From NCBI GenBank assembly GCA_031655335.1, contig CP134226.1, forward strand, positions 1,364,001 through 1,428,000: DNA of 64,000 nt. Reading direction: 5' to 3'. Positions 24,271-33,514 of the stretch are shown here, piece by piece; positions within the stretch are counted from its first letter, which is position 1; each line of letters starts with the position of its first letter. Under the pieces are notes generated by a model that worked only from the letters and a program-made list of their open reading frames with translations, was not told where the DNA came from and did not search any database. Source of the stretch: Thalassospiraceae bacterium LMO-SO8 (lineage in GTDB: Bacteria; Pseudomonadota; Alphaproteobacteria; Rhodospirillales; Casp-alpha2). Position numbers and translations under genes: made by a program.

Positions 24271-24362
24271 CGGTTAAAGCGGCATCGGCGTCCGTAAACC
24301 GCGCACGGCATCGTGTCCCGATAATCATTGCCCGGATTGTGTGCCGGCCCCATAACAAAACC

Positions 24363-24905
24363 ATGATGACCGGCTGGACCATAAAGCGCGTGGCGTTCTA
24401 CCTGGGCTGGGCCCTGCTGCTGACGGCCTTTGCCGCCGGCGCGGCCGAAGCCCTGGTCAAGGCCGAGCCCGGGCGCGGCCTGCATTTGGTCTCCGCCCAC
24501 GACATTTGGTACACGGCCTGGCCCGGCAACCTGGTGATCACGCAGATCAGGATCGAACGCCTGTCGCCCGAACTGTGGTCCGCCGTGATCCGCCCCCTGC
24601 TCGACCTGCCGGCCTGGCTGTTGACCGGCGCGCCCGGCGGGCTGCTGACCTGGTTCTGCCGGCCGCGGCGGCCCTTGACGGCGGACGAGGCGCGGGATTT
24701 GCAAGAGCGCGAGGATTCCCTGTTTCTGTATGACGAGCTGGCCGAGCAGGCCATGCGCGACGGCTACGGCGAGGGCGACGACATGGCGCCGAGCCACGAA
24801 ACCCAGCATTTCCTGGACGAAGCGGGGCTGACGTATGCGGAATCGGAAGCGGATTTCGACATCGACGTCGACAGCCTGCCGCCGCCGCCGGGGGCCGGCC
24901 GCTAG
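24363..24905 (+). CDS. membrane protein of unknown function
   Basis: A 180-residue protein. The N-terminal helix (about residues 8-28, AFYLGWALLLTAFAAGAAEAL) looks like an uncleaved membrane anchor. A second hydrophobic region lies around residues 77-100 (PLLDLPAWLLTGAPGGLLTWF). After that comes an acidic tail with many D and E residues. The ATG at 24363 is preferred; a GTG at 24339 would add eight residues. Its stop codon overlaps that of the convergent membrane-protein gene by 4 bp (CTAG). No family was recognised. Confidence 0.65.
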   Translation: MMTGWTIKRVAFYLGWALLLTAFAAGAAEALVKAEPGRGLHLVSAHDIWYTAWPGNLVITQIRIERLSPELWSAVIRPLLDLPAWLLTGAPGGLLTWFCRPRRPLTADEARDLQEREDSLFLYDELAEQAMRDGYGEGDDMAPSHETQHFLDEAGLTYAESEADFDIDVDSLPPPPGAGR

Positions 24906-25201
24906 GGCTGACCGGGCGTTCCCGGGCCGCCACGCCGCCTGGCCGCCCAGCGCATCGCCACCACGGACACGATGGGCAGGGCCAGGGCGCCGAAAATCAG
25001 GGCGTACCAGACCAGGCCGTTGAGAAGGAATTCCGCCGTCGGGCGGCACAGGCCGAACACTTCGCCGCCGCCCTCAAGGCAGTATTGCGCCTCGTCAGCC
25101 TGACGCAGGGTCCAGACCATGAGCGCCGCCGTGACCAGGGCCGCCAGGAACAGACAGCCGGTGAGGAACGAGCGGATCGGGGCCTTGGGATTGGGCAGCA
25201 T
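24902..25201 (-). CDS. small two-helix membrane protein of unknown function
   Basis: A 99-residue protein with two predicted transmembrane helices (residues about 12-31 and 59-83). The loop between them contains two cysteines (YCLEGGGEVFGLC) that could form a disulfide or bind metal. The tail is basic, ending RRRGGPGTPGQP. It starts 20 bp after lepA on the same strand, so it is probably read from the lepA transcript. Its end overlaps the convergent plus-strand gene. No known family was recognised. Confidence 0.65.
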   Translation of the reverse strand: MLPNPKAPIRSFLTGCLFLAALVTAALMVWTLRQADEAQYCLEGGGEVFGLCRPTAEFLLNGLVWYALIFGALALPIVSVVAMRWAARRRGGPGTPGQP

Positions 25202-25221
25202 GTCGGATCGCCCCGGCCCGG

Positions 25222-27024
25222 TTATTCGCCGGTCTTGAGCGCGGCCAGGAAGGCCGACTGCGGGATTTCCACGTTGCCGAACTGGCGCATGCGCTTCTTG
25301 CCCTTCTTCTGCTTTTCCAGAAGCTTTTTCTTGCGCGTGATGTCGCCGCCGTAACATTTCGAGGTGACGTCCTTGCGCATGGCGCCGAGCGTCTCGCGGG
25401 CGATGACCTTGCCGCCGATGGCCGCCTGGATGGCGATCTTGAACAGCTGGCGCGGGATCAGGTCCTTGAGCTTTTCGCAGATCTGGCGGCCGCGCGCCTC
25501 GGCATGGGATTTGTGGACGATGAAGGCCAGCGCGTCCACGGGCTCCAGGTTGACCAGGATCGAGACCTTGGCCAGATCGCCCTCGCGGTAGCCTTCCAGT
25601 TCGTAATCGAAGCTGGCGTAGCCGCGGCTGACCGATTTCAGCCGGTCGTAGAAGTCGAACACGATTTCGTTGAGCGGCAGGTGGTAGACGACCAGCGCCC
25701 GGTTGCCGACATAGGTCAGGGTTTCCTGTTCGCCGCGGCGGTCCGTGCACAGTTGCAGCACGGCGCCGAGATATTCGTCGGGCACCATGATGCTGGCCTT
25801 GATCCAGGGCTCCTCGATGAAATCGATGGCCGACGGGTCCGGCATGTCCACGGGGTTGTGCAGTTCGCGCATCACGCCGTCGGTGCGGTGGACCTTGTAG
25901 ACCACGCTGGGCGCGGTGGTGATGAGGTCGAGGTCGAACTCGCGCTCCAGCCGTTCCTGGACGATTTCCAGATGCAGCAGGCCGAGAAAGCCGCAGCGGA
26001 ATCCCAGGCCCAGGGCGGCGGAGGATTCGGCCTCGAAATGGAAGCTGGCGTCGTTCAGGTGCAGCTTTTCCAGGGAATCGCGCAGATCCTCGTAATCGCC
26101 GGCATCGGTCGGAAACAGGCCGCAGAACACCACGGGGACCGAGGGCTTGAACCCGGCCAGCGGCTTGGCCGCCGGCTTGCGGTCGTCGGTGATGGTGTCG
26201 CCCACGTTGGTGTCGGCGACCCGCTTGATCGCGGCCGTGAAATAGCCGACCTCGCCCGGGCCCAGTTCGTCGACCTTGGTCGGCTTGGGCCGGAGATAGC
26301 CGACCTGATCGACCTGATAGGCGGCGTTGTTCGCCATCATGCGGATGCGCTGACCGCGTTTCAGGGTGCCGTCGACGACCCGGACCAGGATCATCACGCC
26401 GAGATAGGGGTCGTACCAGCTGTCGACCAGCAGAGCCGTGAGCGGCGCCGCCGGATCGCCCTTGGGCGCCGGCAGGCGGGTGACCACGGCTTCGAGCACG
26501 CTGTCGATGCCGATGCCGGTCTTGGCGGAAATTTCCAGGGCGTCCGAGGTGTCGAGGCCGATCACGTCCTCGATCTGCGCCTTGACCCGTTCCGTCTCGG
26601 CCGCCGGCAGGTCGATCTTGTTGAGCACGGGAATGATTTCGTGATCGACGTCGAGCGCGAGATAGACGTTGGCGAGCGTCTGCGCCTCGACCCCCTGGGT
26701 CGCGTCGACGACCAGGAGCGAGCCCTCGCAGGCGGCCAGCGAGCGCGAGACCTCGTAGGTGAAGTCGACATGGCCCGGCGTGTCGATCAGGTTGAGGACG
26801 TATTTTTCCCCGTCCTTGGCCGTGTAGTCCAGGCGCACGGTCTGCGCCTTGATGGTGATGCCGCGCTCGCGCTCGATATCCATGCTGTCGAGCACCTGTT
26901 CCGACATCTCGCGGTCGGTCAGCCCGCCCGTCATCTGAATCAGACGGTCGGCCAACGTCGACTTTCCGTGGTCAATGTGGGCGATGATCGCGAAGTTGCG
27001 GATATGGCTGAGATCGGTGGTCAT
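25222..27024 (-). CDS. lepA: elongation factor 4 (LepA)
   Basis: A 600-residue translational GTPase that acts on ribosomes, affecting back-translocation or initiation and 30S assembly. GTPase motifs are G1 AHIDHGKS (residues 15-22), G3 DTPGHVDF and G4 NKID. Domain IV and the C-terminal LepA domain follow, with [20 protein letters not shown] and the basic end [18 protein letters not shown]. The ATG at 27024 gives the normal N-terminus [10 protein letters not shown], and an ATG at 27036 is in frame. The gene is divergent from a LysE-type exporter. Length and motifs are complete. Confidence 0.97.
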   Translation of the reverse strand: MTTDLSHIRNFAIIAHIDHGKSTLADRLIQMTGGLTDREMSEQVLDSMDIERERGITIKAQTVRLDYTAKDGEKYVLNLIDTPGHVDFTYEVSRSLAACEGSLLVVDATQGVEAQTLANVYLALDVDHEIIPVLNKIDLPAAETERVKAQIEDVIGLDTSDALEISAKTGIGIDSVLEAVVTRLPAPKGDPAAPLTALLVDSWYDPYLGVMILVRVVDGTLKRGQRIRMMANNAAYQVDQVGYLRPKPTKVDELGPGEVGYFTAAIKRVADTNVGDTITDDRKPAAKPLAGFKPSVPVVFCGLFPTDAGDYEDLRDSLEKLHLNDASFHFEAESSAALGLGFRCGFLGLLHLEIVQERLEREFDLDLITTAPSVVYKVHRTDGVMRELHNPVDMPDPSAIDFIEEPWIKASIMVPDEYLGAVLQLCTDRRGEQETLTYVGNRALVVYHLPLNEIVFDFYDRLKSVSRGYASFDYELEGYREGDLAKVSILVNLEPVDALAFIVHKSHAEARGRQICEKLKDLIPRQLFKIAIQAAIGGKVIARETLGAMRKDVTSKCYGGDITRKKKLLEKQKKGKKRMRQFGNVEIPQSAFLAALKTGE

Positions 27025-27136
27025 GGCGGGCGTCATGTAGCATCGGCGGCGGGCCGTAGCAAAGGGGAATCGCATTTACGGCGCCCCCCGCCTTTGCTAA
27101 GCAAATCGGAGACGACTGGACAAGGACCGGCCCACC

Positions 27137-27757
27137 ATGAACTGGACGCTGTTTTCCGCCTTCATCGCCGCCACGGCGGTACTGATCATCATCCCCGGAC
27201 CCAACGTGATGCTGGTGATTTCCCGGTCCATGCGGTTCGGCGTCAAGGCCGGGCTGATCACCGTCGCCGGCACGGCCTTCGCCCTGGCGCAGCAGTTGGC
27301 GATCACGGCGCTGGGCCTGGCCTCGGCCATGGCGGTCCTGTCCGACGGGTTCGAGGTGCTGCGCTGGCTGGGCGTGGCCTATCTGGTCTATCTGGGCGTG
27401 CAGGCCTTCCGTGAAAAGCCGGTCCCGCCGGAAGCCGCCGCCGTCACCGCCCCAGGCACCGGGCGCATGTTCTTTCAGGCCGCATTCGTGGCCTGGACCA
27501 ATCCGAAGCTGCTTGCGTTCTACGCCGCGTTCTTTCCCCAGTTCCTCGACCCCGCCCTGCCCGCGGGCCCGCAGTTGTGGGCGATGTGCGGCGCGTTTCT
27601 CGCGATCGCCGTCCTGTTCGACAGCGGCTATGCGGTGATCGGCGGGCGGCTGCTGGGGGCGGTCAAGAGCGAACGCGCCCAGCGCATCCGCAACCGGATC
27701 ACCGGCGGCATGCTGATCGCCGCCGGCGCCGGTCTGGCCATGGTGCGGCGAACCTAG
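27137..27757 (+). CDS. LysE/RhtB-family amino-acid exporter
   Basis: A 206-residue inner-membrane protein with five to six hydrophobic helices. The N-terminal signature PGPNVMLVISRSMRFGVKAG and the later WTNPKLLAFYAAFFPQF are typical of the RhtB/LysE group. That group exports amino acids such as threonine, homoserine lactone or lysine using the proton gradient. The substrate cannot be told. It is divergent from lepA, and its stop codon overlaps by 4 bp the end of the convergent tautomerase gene. Confidence 0.9.
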   Translation: MNWTLFSAFIAATAVLIIIPGPNVMLVISRSMRFGVKAGLITVAGTAFALAQQLAITALGLASAMAVLSDGFEVLRWLGVAYLVYLGVQAFREKPVPPEAAAVTAPGTGRMFFQAAFVAWTNPKLLAFYAAFFPQFLDPALPAGPQLWAMCGAFLAIAVLFDSGYAVIGGRLLGAVKSERAQRIRNRITGGMLIAAGAGLAMVRRT

Positions 27758-28158
27758 GGCGCGTCCGCGCGGCGCTTGCGCTCGGCCTGGGTCAGCCCGC
27801 CGTAGCCCCAGTCCGTGGCCGGAATTTCATCGATCACCACATAGGCGACCTCGCTTAGACCGGGCAGGACGCGCAGCAGCAAGTCCCGCATGGCGGCGAT
27901 CATGGCCGCCTTTTCCGCCGCCGTGTTGGTGCCTTGGGTGATCTTGATGTCGGCGTGGGCCGTGACCCCGCCCGAGCCGGCGAGGGCCCGGCCCCCGACC
28001 GACCAGCGGGACGCCGGGGCGTCTTCCACCAGCACGGCCGTGACCTCGGCCTTCTTGCCCATGATCTTGGCCATGAGGGCCGTGGTCTCCTGGTGCAGGG
28101 TTTGAATGTCGGCGGGGCCGAGGGTTTTTCCCGAGGTCTTGATGGCGATGAAGGGCAT
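27754..28158 (-). CDS. 4-oxalocrotonate tautomerase-like protein
   Basis: A 134-residue tautomerase-superfamily protein. After removal of Met the N-terminus is proline (MPFIAIKTSGKTL), the general base of the superfamily. It is roughly twice the length of 4-OT (62 residues), so it is probably a fused two-unit form or a member with a C-terminal extension. The second half (YVVIDEIPATDWGYGGLTQAERK) is the usual conserved tail in which VIDEI and WGYGG recur. It is divergent from a LysR gene with an 18-bp palindrome between them, so LysR control of this gene is likely. Confidence 0.82.
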   Translation of the reverse strand: MPFIAIKTSGKTLGPADIQTLHQETTALMAKIMGKKAEVTAVLVEDAPASRWSVGGRALAGSGGVTAHADIKITQGTNTAAEKAAMIAAMRDLLLRVLPGLSEVAYVVIDEIPATDWGYGGLTQAERKRRADAP

Positions 28159-28216
28159 GACGGGTCTCCTGTCTGTCGAGGAAGGGGGTGACCCGGGATG
28201 TAGCAGGCGATAACAT

Positions 28217-28234
28217 ACAATAAAATTTTATTGT
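28217..28234. promoter_or_regulatory. 18-bp perfect palindrome, probable LysR operator
   Basis: ACAATAAAATTTTATTGT is a perfect dyad in the 106-bp AT-rich gap between the divergent tautomerase and LysR genes. Divergent LysR genes usually bind T-N11-A dyads in such gaps. The sequence stands out in a GC-rich genome. Confidence 0.5.
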
Positions 28235-28243
28235 TTTAACCAT

Positions 28244-28259
28244 ATTGATAAGTATTAAT
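28244..28259. promoter_or_regulatory. second imperfect dyad next to the lysR start
   Basis: ATTGATA-AG-TATTAAT is a near-perfect dyad (6 of 7 pairs) that lies 10 bp from the 18-bp palindrome and 5 bp before the LysR start codon. It could be the autoregulatory half of the LysR binding region or overlap the promoter. Confidence 0.35.
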
Positions 28260-28264
28260 TATGT

Positions 28265-29137
28265 ATGAGTGATCTTGATCCCGATCTGCTGCGCACCTTC
28301 GTCGCCATCGCCGACACGGGCCGCTTCGGCGCGGCGGCCGACCGCGTCCACCGCACCCAGGCGGCGGTCAGTCTGCAGGTGCGGCGGCTCGAGGACCGCG
28401 CCGGCGCGGCCCTGTTCCGCCGCCGCGGGCGGCTCATGGAACTGACCGAGGCCGGGGAGACCCTGCTGGGCTATGCCCGGCGGATACTGGAGCTGAACGC
28501 CGCCGCGTTGGCCGCCGTGCGCCGGGGGCCGATGGCCGGCGAGGTTCGTTTCGGAACCGTACAGGACTTGGCGGAAACCCTTCTGCCGGGCGCGCTGCGG
28601 CGGTTTTCCCAGGCCCATCCCGCGGTCAAGGTGACCGTTTCCGTGGCCGGCAGCGCCCAATTACGGGCCGAGGTCACGCGCGGCGCGCAGGACATGGCCT
28701 TCGTCACCAGCGGCCCGGGCGACCGGCGGGACGGTCCCCGCATCGAGGCGCCGCTGATATGGATCGCCGGCGACGGCTGGCGCATGCCCGCCGGCCGGCC
28801 CCTGCCGCTGGCCGTGATCGACGCACCCTGCCCGTTCCGCAACGCCGCCCTGCAAGCCCTGGACGACGCCGGCCTGCCGTGGGAAATCGCCATGACCAGC
28901 CCGTCCCTGCCGGGGGTTCTGGCAGCGGTGCGGGCGGGGCTGGGCATCACCCTGCGCACGGCCCTGTCCCTGGCGCCGGGGCTGTCGCCGCCGGCGGCCC
29001 CCTTGCCCGGCCTGGACCCGGACCGGGTCGCCTTCCGCCTGATGGCGGGTGAACCCCTTACGCCGGCGGCGCAGGCGCTGCGCGCCGCCGTCGCCGAAGA
29101 GGCGCGGGCCGGCATCCGGTCTCTGCCGATGGGATGA
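28265..29137 (+). CDS. LysR-family transcriptional regulator
   Basis: A 290-residue regulator. The N-terminal winged helix (residues about 5-65) contains LLRTFVAIADTGRFGAAADRVHRTQAAVSLQVRRLE, split here into its two helices. The C-terminal periplasmic-binding-like effector domain covers about 90-290. It most likely controls the divergent tautomerase gene and itself through the dyads at 28217-28259. The start is ATG at 28265. The effector is unknown. Confidence 0.92.
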   Translation: MSDLDPDLLRTFVAIADTGRFGAAADRVHRTQAAVSLQVRRLEDRAGAALFRRRGRLMELTEAGETLLGYARRILELNAAALAAVRRGPMAGEVRFGTVQDLAETLLPGALRRFSQAHPAVKVTVSVAGSAQLRAEVTRGAQDMAFVTSGPGDRRDGPRIEAPLIWIAGDGWRMPAGRPLPLAVIDAPCPFRNAALQALDDAGLPWEIAMTSPSLPGVLAAVRAGLGITLRTALSLAPGLSPPAAPLPGLDPDRVAFRLMAGEPLTPAAQALRAAVAEEARAGIRSLPMG

Positions 29138-29161
29138 TGGAACGGTTTTGGGATCGGGCCG

Positions 29162-29377
29162 TCAGTTGCGCCGCAGCGGCACCACGTTGGACCCCGGCTT
29201 GCGCCGGGCCGTGGCCTGGGCCAGGCCGCTCAGGTAGTCATCGCGCGTGAAGTTGTTGCCGCAGACCATGCAGGTCACGGGCCCGAACGGCGCGCGGTCC
29301 GGGTCGAAGCCGCCCGGCATGACGTTTTGCGCCTCGCCGCACTGCGGACAGGACACGGGATAGAGTTCCCTGGCCAT
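29162..29377 (-). CDS. small zinc-ribbon protein
   Basis: A 71-residue protein with two CxxC knuckles, SCPQCGE (about residues 9-15) and TCMVCGN (about 35-41), typical of a zinc ribbon. The C-terminus is basic (TARRKPGSNVVPLRRN). The ATG at 29377 begins MARELYPVSC; the longer upstream frame has no support. It might bind nucleic acid or protein. It is convergent with LysR and downstream of the cold-shock gene on the same strand. Confidence 0.68.
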   Translation of the reverse strand: MARELYPVSCPQCGEAQNVMPGGFDPDRAPFGPVTCMVCGNNFTRDDYLSGLAQATARRKPGSNVVPLRRN

Positions 29378-29550
29378 GGGCCAAACGCTCCCAGATAATA
29401 TTAACAATCGGCACGAAAAGCGCAGGGACGGACGCCGCGCGAACGCGGCGCCCGCTTCTGCGATATATCTCCCGCCCGTCGCCGGACAGAGCCCGGAAAC
29501 GGCCGCCGCCCGGCCGACCAAGAAATTATCGGGGCGGTGTCAGGAGATTT

Positions 29551-29760
29551 TTATCCGATGGCTTTCAGGTTTGCGGCCGCTTCACGGCCATCACGCCCAG
29601 GCACCAGTTCATATTCCAGCTTCTGTCCTTCGGCGAGTGTTTCCATCCCCGAATCACGAACAGCGGAAATATGCACGAAAGCGTCCTTACCGCCCTCATC
29701 GGGCGTAACGAAGCCAAATCCCTTGGTTACATTGAACCACTTCACGGTTCCAGTAGGCAT
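29551..29760 (-). CDS. cold-shock protein, CspA family
   Basis: A 69-residue single cold-shock domain. RNP1 is KGFGFVTP and RNP2 is DAFVHIS. The start MPTGTVKWFN is the family consensus. It binds single-stranded RNA and DNA as a chaperone, and expression often depends on a long structured leader. AAGGAAG is 10 nt before the ATG. The 276-bp region upstream (29761-30036) has no other gene and could include such a leader. Confidence 0.95.
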   Translation of the reverse strand: MPTGTVKWFNVTKGFGFVTPDEGGKDAFVHISAVRDSGMETLAEGQKLEYELVPGRDGREAAANLKAIG

Positions 29761-30036
29761 CTTTGATCAACTTCCTTTGTCGAGTGGAGTAACAGACCCC
29801 CAGGATCTTCGCCTTTTTGGGGCCGTGCCATGTTCCATGGCCGGCGCGCCCAGGTCCGGTTCGGCCCAACGAAAGATACCCCCCTTCGCCGCCCGAAATC
29901 CGGGACTCCCCAAGCGATGCCGTGATTATCATCATACGGTAATGAATGAAACGCAACCGAAACCCGCAGATGCCGTAGGGGCAACCTGTGCCGGGATTTC
30001 ATATCGTGGAAACGGCGTGGGGCGCCGGGACCGGGC

Positions 30037-30936
30037 CTAAAGCGCCGGCGCGTCCAGCCCCGCCTGGCGGCAGGCGGCGACCACGGTGTTGCGCAGCAGG
30101 CAGCAGATGGTCATCGGCCCGACGCCGCCCGGCACCGGCGTGATGGCACCGGCCACCTTGACCGCCGCGTCGAAGTCGACGTCGCCGACGATGCGCGTCT
30201 TGCCGGGGCCTTTTTCCGGTGCGTCGATGCGGTTGATGCCGACATCGATCACCGTTGCCCCCGGCTTGACCCAGTCGCCCGGCACCATGCGCGGACGGCC
30301 AACGGCGGCGACCAGAATGTCGGCTTCCCGGCAGCGCGCGGCCAGGTCCTGGGTCCGCGAATGGGCGACCGTCACCGTGCAGCTTTCGCCGATCAGAAGC
30401 GCCGCCATGGGCTTGCCGACGATGTTGGAACGGCCGAGCACCACGGCCCGCTTGCCCGTCATGTCACCCAAGGTTTCCTTGAGCATCAACAGGCAGCCGT
30501 AGGGCGTGCAGGGCACCAGGGCGCGCGGATCGCCGGACCACAGGCGGCCGACGTTGACGGGGTGGAACCCGTCGACGTCCTTGGCCGGGTCGATGGCGGC
30601 GATCACCGCGCCCGCGTCGATATGATCCGGCAGGGGCAGCTGCACCAGGATGCCGTGGACGGCGGGATCGGTGTTGAGCGCATGGATGAGAGCGAGCAGC
30701 TCGGCCTCCGGCGTCGCCGCCGGCAGGCGGTGTTCGATGGACCCCATCCCGGCCGCGACGGTCTGCTTGCCCTTGGCGCCGACATAGACCTGGCTGGCCG
30801 GGTCGTCGCCGACCAGCACCACGGCGAGCGCCGGCACGATCCCCGGACCGTCCTTCAGGCGCCGGACTTCGGCCGTGACCTTTTCGCGCAAACGGTCCGC
30901 ATGGGCTTTGCCGTCGATGATCGCAGCAATGGTCAT
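30037..30936 (-). CDS. folD: bifunctional methylenetetrahydrofolate dehydrogenase/cyclohydrolase FolD
   Basis: A 299-residue cytoplasmic enzyme interconverting 5,10-methylene- and 10-formyl-THF via methenyl-THF, with [13 protein letters not shown] holds the cyclohydrolase lysine, VQLPLPDHI the substrate site, [16 protein letters not shown] the Rossmann motif, and [10 protein letters not shown] the family signature. The ATG at 30936 overlaps the stop of the DUF167 gene (ATGA), indicating translational coupling in a yggT-DUF167-folD operon. Confidence 0.97.
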   Translation of the reverse strand: MTIAAIIDGKAHADRLREKVTAEVRRLKDGPGIVPALAVVLVGDDPASQVYVGAKGKQTVAAGMGSIEHRLPAATPEAELLALIHALNTDPAVHGILVQLPLPDHIDAGAVIAAIDPAKDVDGFHPVNVGRLWSGDPRALVPCTPYGCLLMLKETLGDMTGKRAVVLGRSNIVGKPMAALLIGESCTVTVAHSRTQDLAARCREADILVAAVGRPRMVPGDWVKPGATVIDVGINRIDAPEKGPGKTRIVGDVDFDAAVKVAGAITPVPGGVGPMTICCLLRNTVVAACRQAGLDAPAL

Positions 30937-31301
30937 TGTGTCTTCAGTCCTTTGCTTTCGCACCAGTCGGTAAGCCGGCGCATTAAGGTTGTCCCCTCGC
31001 CCCGGATCAAGAGCGTCTTGGTCCGGGACGCCGCGCCCTGGAGAACTTCCAGGTCGGATTTCGCGAGCCCCCATTCCTTGGCCAAAAGCTTGATCACGGC
31101 GGCGTTGGCCTTGCCCTTGTCGGCCGGGGCCGTGACCGAAACCTTGAGAACCTGTCCGCCCTCCGCATCGGCGGCAAGGCCGGTGAGCCGGTTGGCCGCC
31201 GCCTTGGGCGTGACCTTGAGCCCCACGCGCACGCCCTCCGCCGCCGCCCGGAACGGCAGGGCCGCCGCGGGCCGGGAAGCGTCAGACGATCTTGTGGGCA
31301 A
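30933..31301 (-). CDS. DUF167 (YggU-like) protein
   Basis: A 122-residue protein of the DUF167 family, function unknown, commonly next to yggT. The conserved core is VKVTPKA-like: [15 protein letters not shown], then [25 protein letters not shown]. The start is a TTG (31301) overlapping the end of yggT by 20 bp. No in-frame ATG lies before the core, and a GTG 23 codons later would clip it. The Shine-Dalgarno is weak, so the start is uncertain. It is coupled to folD by a 4-bp overlap. Confidence 0.85.
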   Translation of the reverse strand: MPTRSSDASRPAAALPFRAAAEGVRVGLKVTPKAAANRLTGLAADAEGGQVLKVSVTAPADKGKANAAVIKLLAKEWGLAKSDLEVLQGAASRTKTLLIRGEGTTLMRRLTDWCESKGLKTQ

Positions 31302-31581
31302 GACGGATCAGGAATTCCTTGAGGAACACGAGCCCCAGGATCAGCACCACCGGCGAAATGTCCAGGCCGCCCAGATTGGGCAGAAAGCCGCGAATCCGCC
31401 CGAGCAGGGGTTCCGTCGCCCGGTAGCAGAAATCACCGACCATGTAGACGAACTTGTTCGATGTGTTGACCACGTTGAAGGCGACCAGCCAGCTCAGGAT
31501 CACGCCGATGATGACGACCCAGGTGTAGAGGTTGAGGGCGATCAGAAGGATCGAAATGACGGGGCCGGTGATGACGTCCAT
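31282..31581 (-). CDS. YggT-family membrane protein
   Basis: A 99-residue inner-membrane protein of the YggT/CcmL-like family. Two hydrophobic segments lie at residues about 8-32 and 75-94. The conserved segment YRATEPLLGRIRGFLPNLGGLDISP-type is split by TEPLLGRIRGFLP and GLDISPVVLIL. The family has been linked to osmotic and cell-division processes, but the function is not settled. It is the first gene of a three-gene operon with DUF167 and folD. Confidence 0.9.
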   Translation of the reverse strand: MDVITGPVISILLIALNLYTWVVIIGVILSWLVAFNVVNTSNKFVYMVGDFCYRATEPLLGRIRGFLPNLGGLDISPVVLILGLVFLKEFLIRLAHKIV

Positions 31582-31666
31582 GTTGGTCTCCGAATGTGCG
31601 GGCCGAGGCCGCACAAACGTAGGGGCAAGGGCTCGCCGCCGCAAGGTTTTAGGCTGAAACCGCGGC

Positions 31667-31695
31667 TTGACAGTGCGGATCGGCGGAAGCATTAT
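31667..31695 (+). promoter_or_regulatory. sigma70-type promoter for tRNA-Ala
   Basis: A perfect TTGACA (31667-31672) and CATTAT (31690-31695, 4 of 6) are separated by 17 bp, giving a start about 80 bp before the tRNA. Confidence 0.55.
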
Positions 31696-31780
31696 CCGGC
31701 CTCCCAAAACGACCGCCGGTCCGGTTTCGACCGCGCACGGGCGGTTGACCCGGGATCCCCGTCAGGCCGGGAATCTTCAA

Positions 31781-31856
<76 letters not shown>

Positions 31857-32052
31857 CCCTTCGCCCCGCGGGCTTCGGGTGGCAAGCCACCCGGAACCGC
31901 CCCTTGGCCGAAGGCGCGCCGGCGCCACGCGCGGCATCCCAGACTTTCGGCCTAATTGAGGCTGTTTCGCAAATGCAATACCATCCCGCCCCATAAATGG
32001 CTTGGCTGCCGCGTGCGGGGGAATGGAGCGCGCGGCGGAATTGGAGAAAAAA

Positions 32053-32454
32053 ATGCCGAGTGTGCTGGTTGTCGATGACAATGAGCTGGCGCGCAACTTG
32101 ATCGCCATGCCGTTGACGGAAGTCGGTTTCCACGTGGAAACCGCGTCGGGCGGCTTTGAAGCCCTTGAGAAATTCAAGGCCGGGCACCATCAGATGGTGA
32201 TCACCGACATCCTGATGGCCGACGGCGAAGGCATCGGCCTGATCCGCTCGCTGCTGGAAGACAGCCCCGACCTGCCGATCGTCGCCGTATCGGCCGACCC
32301 GCGCACCAGCGAAGGCTCGTCCCTCGCCATGGCCACCAAGATGGGCGCCAGAAAGACCCTGTCCAAGCCGTTTTCCGCGCTCGATCTTCTCGCCGTGGTC
32401 GGCACCCTGCTGGCGGGCGAGGACGAACCGGCCCCGCGGCCGCAGCCGGTCTGA
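32053..32454 (+). CDS. single-domain response regulator (CheY-like receiver)
   Basis: A 133-residue stand-alone receiver domain. The acidic pocket is VVDDNELAR (residues 6-14), the phosphorylation aspartate lies in VITDILMADG, the conserved serine in AVSAD, and the lysine in TLSKPFS. With no output domain it should act by protein contact, for example as a phosphorelay intermediate or motility modulator. GGAG lies before the ATG at 32053. No histidine kinase gene is near. The C-terminal tail EDEPAPRPQPV is short and flexible. Confidence 0.9.
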   Translation: MPSVLVVDDNELARNLIAMPLTEVGFHVETASGGFEALEKFKAGHHQMVITDILMADGEGIGLIRSLLEDSPDLPIVAVSADPRTSEGSSLAMATKMGARKTLSKPFSALDLLAVVGTLLAGEDEPAPRPQPV

Positions 32455-32509
32455 CGCCTTTCTCTATCTGCTTGGCCCTATCCGCCTGGCCCTAGCTTCC
32501 TGGCGGGCG

Positions 32510-33406
32510 TCAGGCGTCTTCCCGTCGGCCTTCGGGCATGCCGTCGCCCGACAGGCTGTCGCCCAAGACCGCCGGCTGCACGCCCGACAGCAGCGCCACC
32601 CCGGCCCCGCGCAGGGCCTCCAGAATCGCCCGGTTGACCGCATAGCGCAGTTCGTAATAGCGGCTGGACGGCACCCAGAACCGCACGCCCAGAACCAGCC
32701 CGCCGAAGGTGAAATCGTGCAACCCGACCTGGGGCTGCGCGCCGCCGGCATCTTCCTCGGCCGGGGGCAGGGCATCGATGACGGCCTTCCGCACAGCCTG
32801 GGCCGCGCGCTCCAGATCGGCGTCGGCGGCCAGCGCGATCTTGGTCTGGACCACGCGCCGCGTTTCCGAATTGACGATGACCCGGCCGACGATGTCCTTG
32901 TTCGGGATGGTGATGCGCTCCCCGTCCTCGCCGAGCAGGCGGGTATGGGCCATCTTGACCTCATCGACCACGCCCGAGGTGTCGCCGACCGTGATGGTGT
33001 TCCCGACCACGAAGGGCCGGGCCAGGATGATCGACAGCCCGGCGCCGTAGTTCGACAAGGGCCCCTGCAACGCCATGGTGGCGCCGAAGGCCGACGCCCC
33101 GGCGAGCGCAATCAGGGGCGCGATGGAAATGCCGAAATTGCCCAGCGTGATGATGGCGAGGATGGTCAGGATCAAAATCTTGACCGCGTTGCCGATGAAG
33201 CGGGACAGGGTGACGTCGATGCCCTTGGCCTCGCAGACCGCCTGGATTCGCCGTGACATCCAGCCGCCGGCCTTGAGCCCGACGATCAGGAACAGCAGCG
33301 CCCCCAGAATCTGGAAACCGTAGGTCACGCCGAATTGGATCAACACGTCGACCCATTTGGCGACCTGCTCGACGTTCTGTTCCAAGGTCTTTTCGACGTC
33401 GTTCAT
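32510..33406 (-). CDS. MscS-family small-conductance mechanosensitive channel
   Basis: A 298-residue inner-membrane channel. Two N-terminal helices (about residues 24-45 and 68-92) precede the pore helix TM3. TM3 is glycine/alanine-rich: ALAGASAFGATMALQG then LSNYGAGLSI. The beta domain follows with PFVVGNTITVG, TRLLGEDGERITIPNKD and VIVNSETRR, and then the C-terminal alpha/beta domain. It releases solutes during hypo-osmotic shock. The ATG at 33406 begins MNDVEKTLEQ. The next gene on the same strand, upstream at higher coordinates, encodes a small zincin. Confidence 0.94.
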   Translation of the reverse strand: MNDVEKTLEQNVEQVAKWVDVLIQFGVTYGFQILGALLFLIVGLKAGGWMSRRIQAVCEAKGIDVTLSRFIGNAVKILILTILAIITLGNFGISIAPLIALAGASAFGATMALQGPLSNYGAGLSIILARPFVVGNTITVGDTSGVVDEVKMAHTRLLGEDGERITIPNKDIVGRVIVNSETRRVVQTKIALAADADLERAAQAVRKAVIDALPPAEEDAGGAQPQVGLHDFTFGGLVLGVRFWVPSSRYYELRYAVNRAILEALRGAGVALLSGVQPAVLGDSLSGDGMPEGRREDA

Positions 33407-33514
33407 GGATGCCCCCTTAACAATGTTGCCCCGGCCCCGGTCGAGGCCCCGATTAAGGCAGGAAAAAAGCATACCCGAATTCGTCCGGGCGGGAAGCCGA
33501 AACGGCGGCGGCAC

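Noticed and set aside
25504-27414. A 636-codon plus-strand frame opposite lepA
   Set aside because: It is antisense to lepA, which is unambiguous. Composition is typical of a shadow frame.
30037-30040. Possible mobile elements or CRISPR arrays
   Set aside because: I looked for integrase, transposase, direct-repeat spacer arrays and target-site duplications across the whole window and saw none; this placeholder interval only marks that the search was made.
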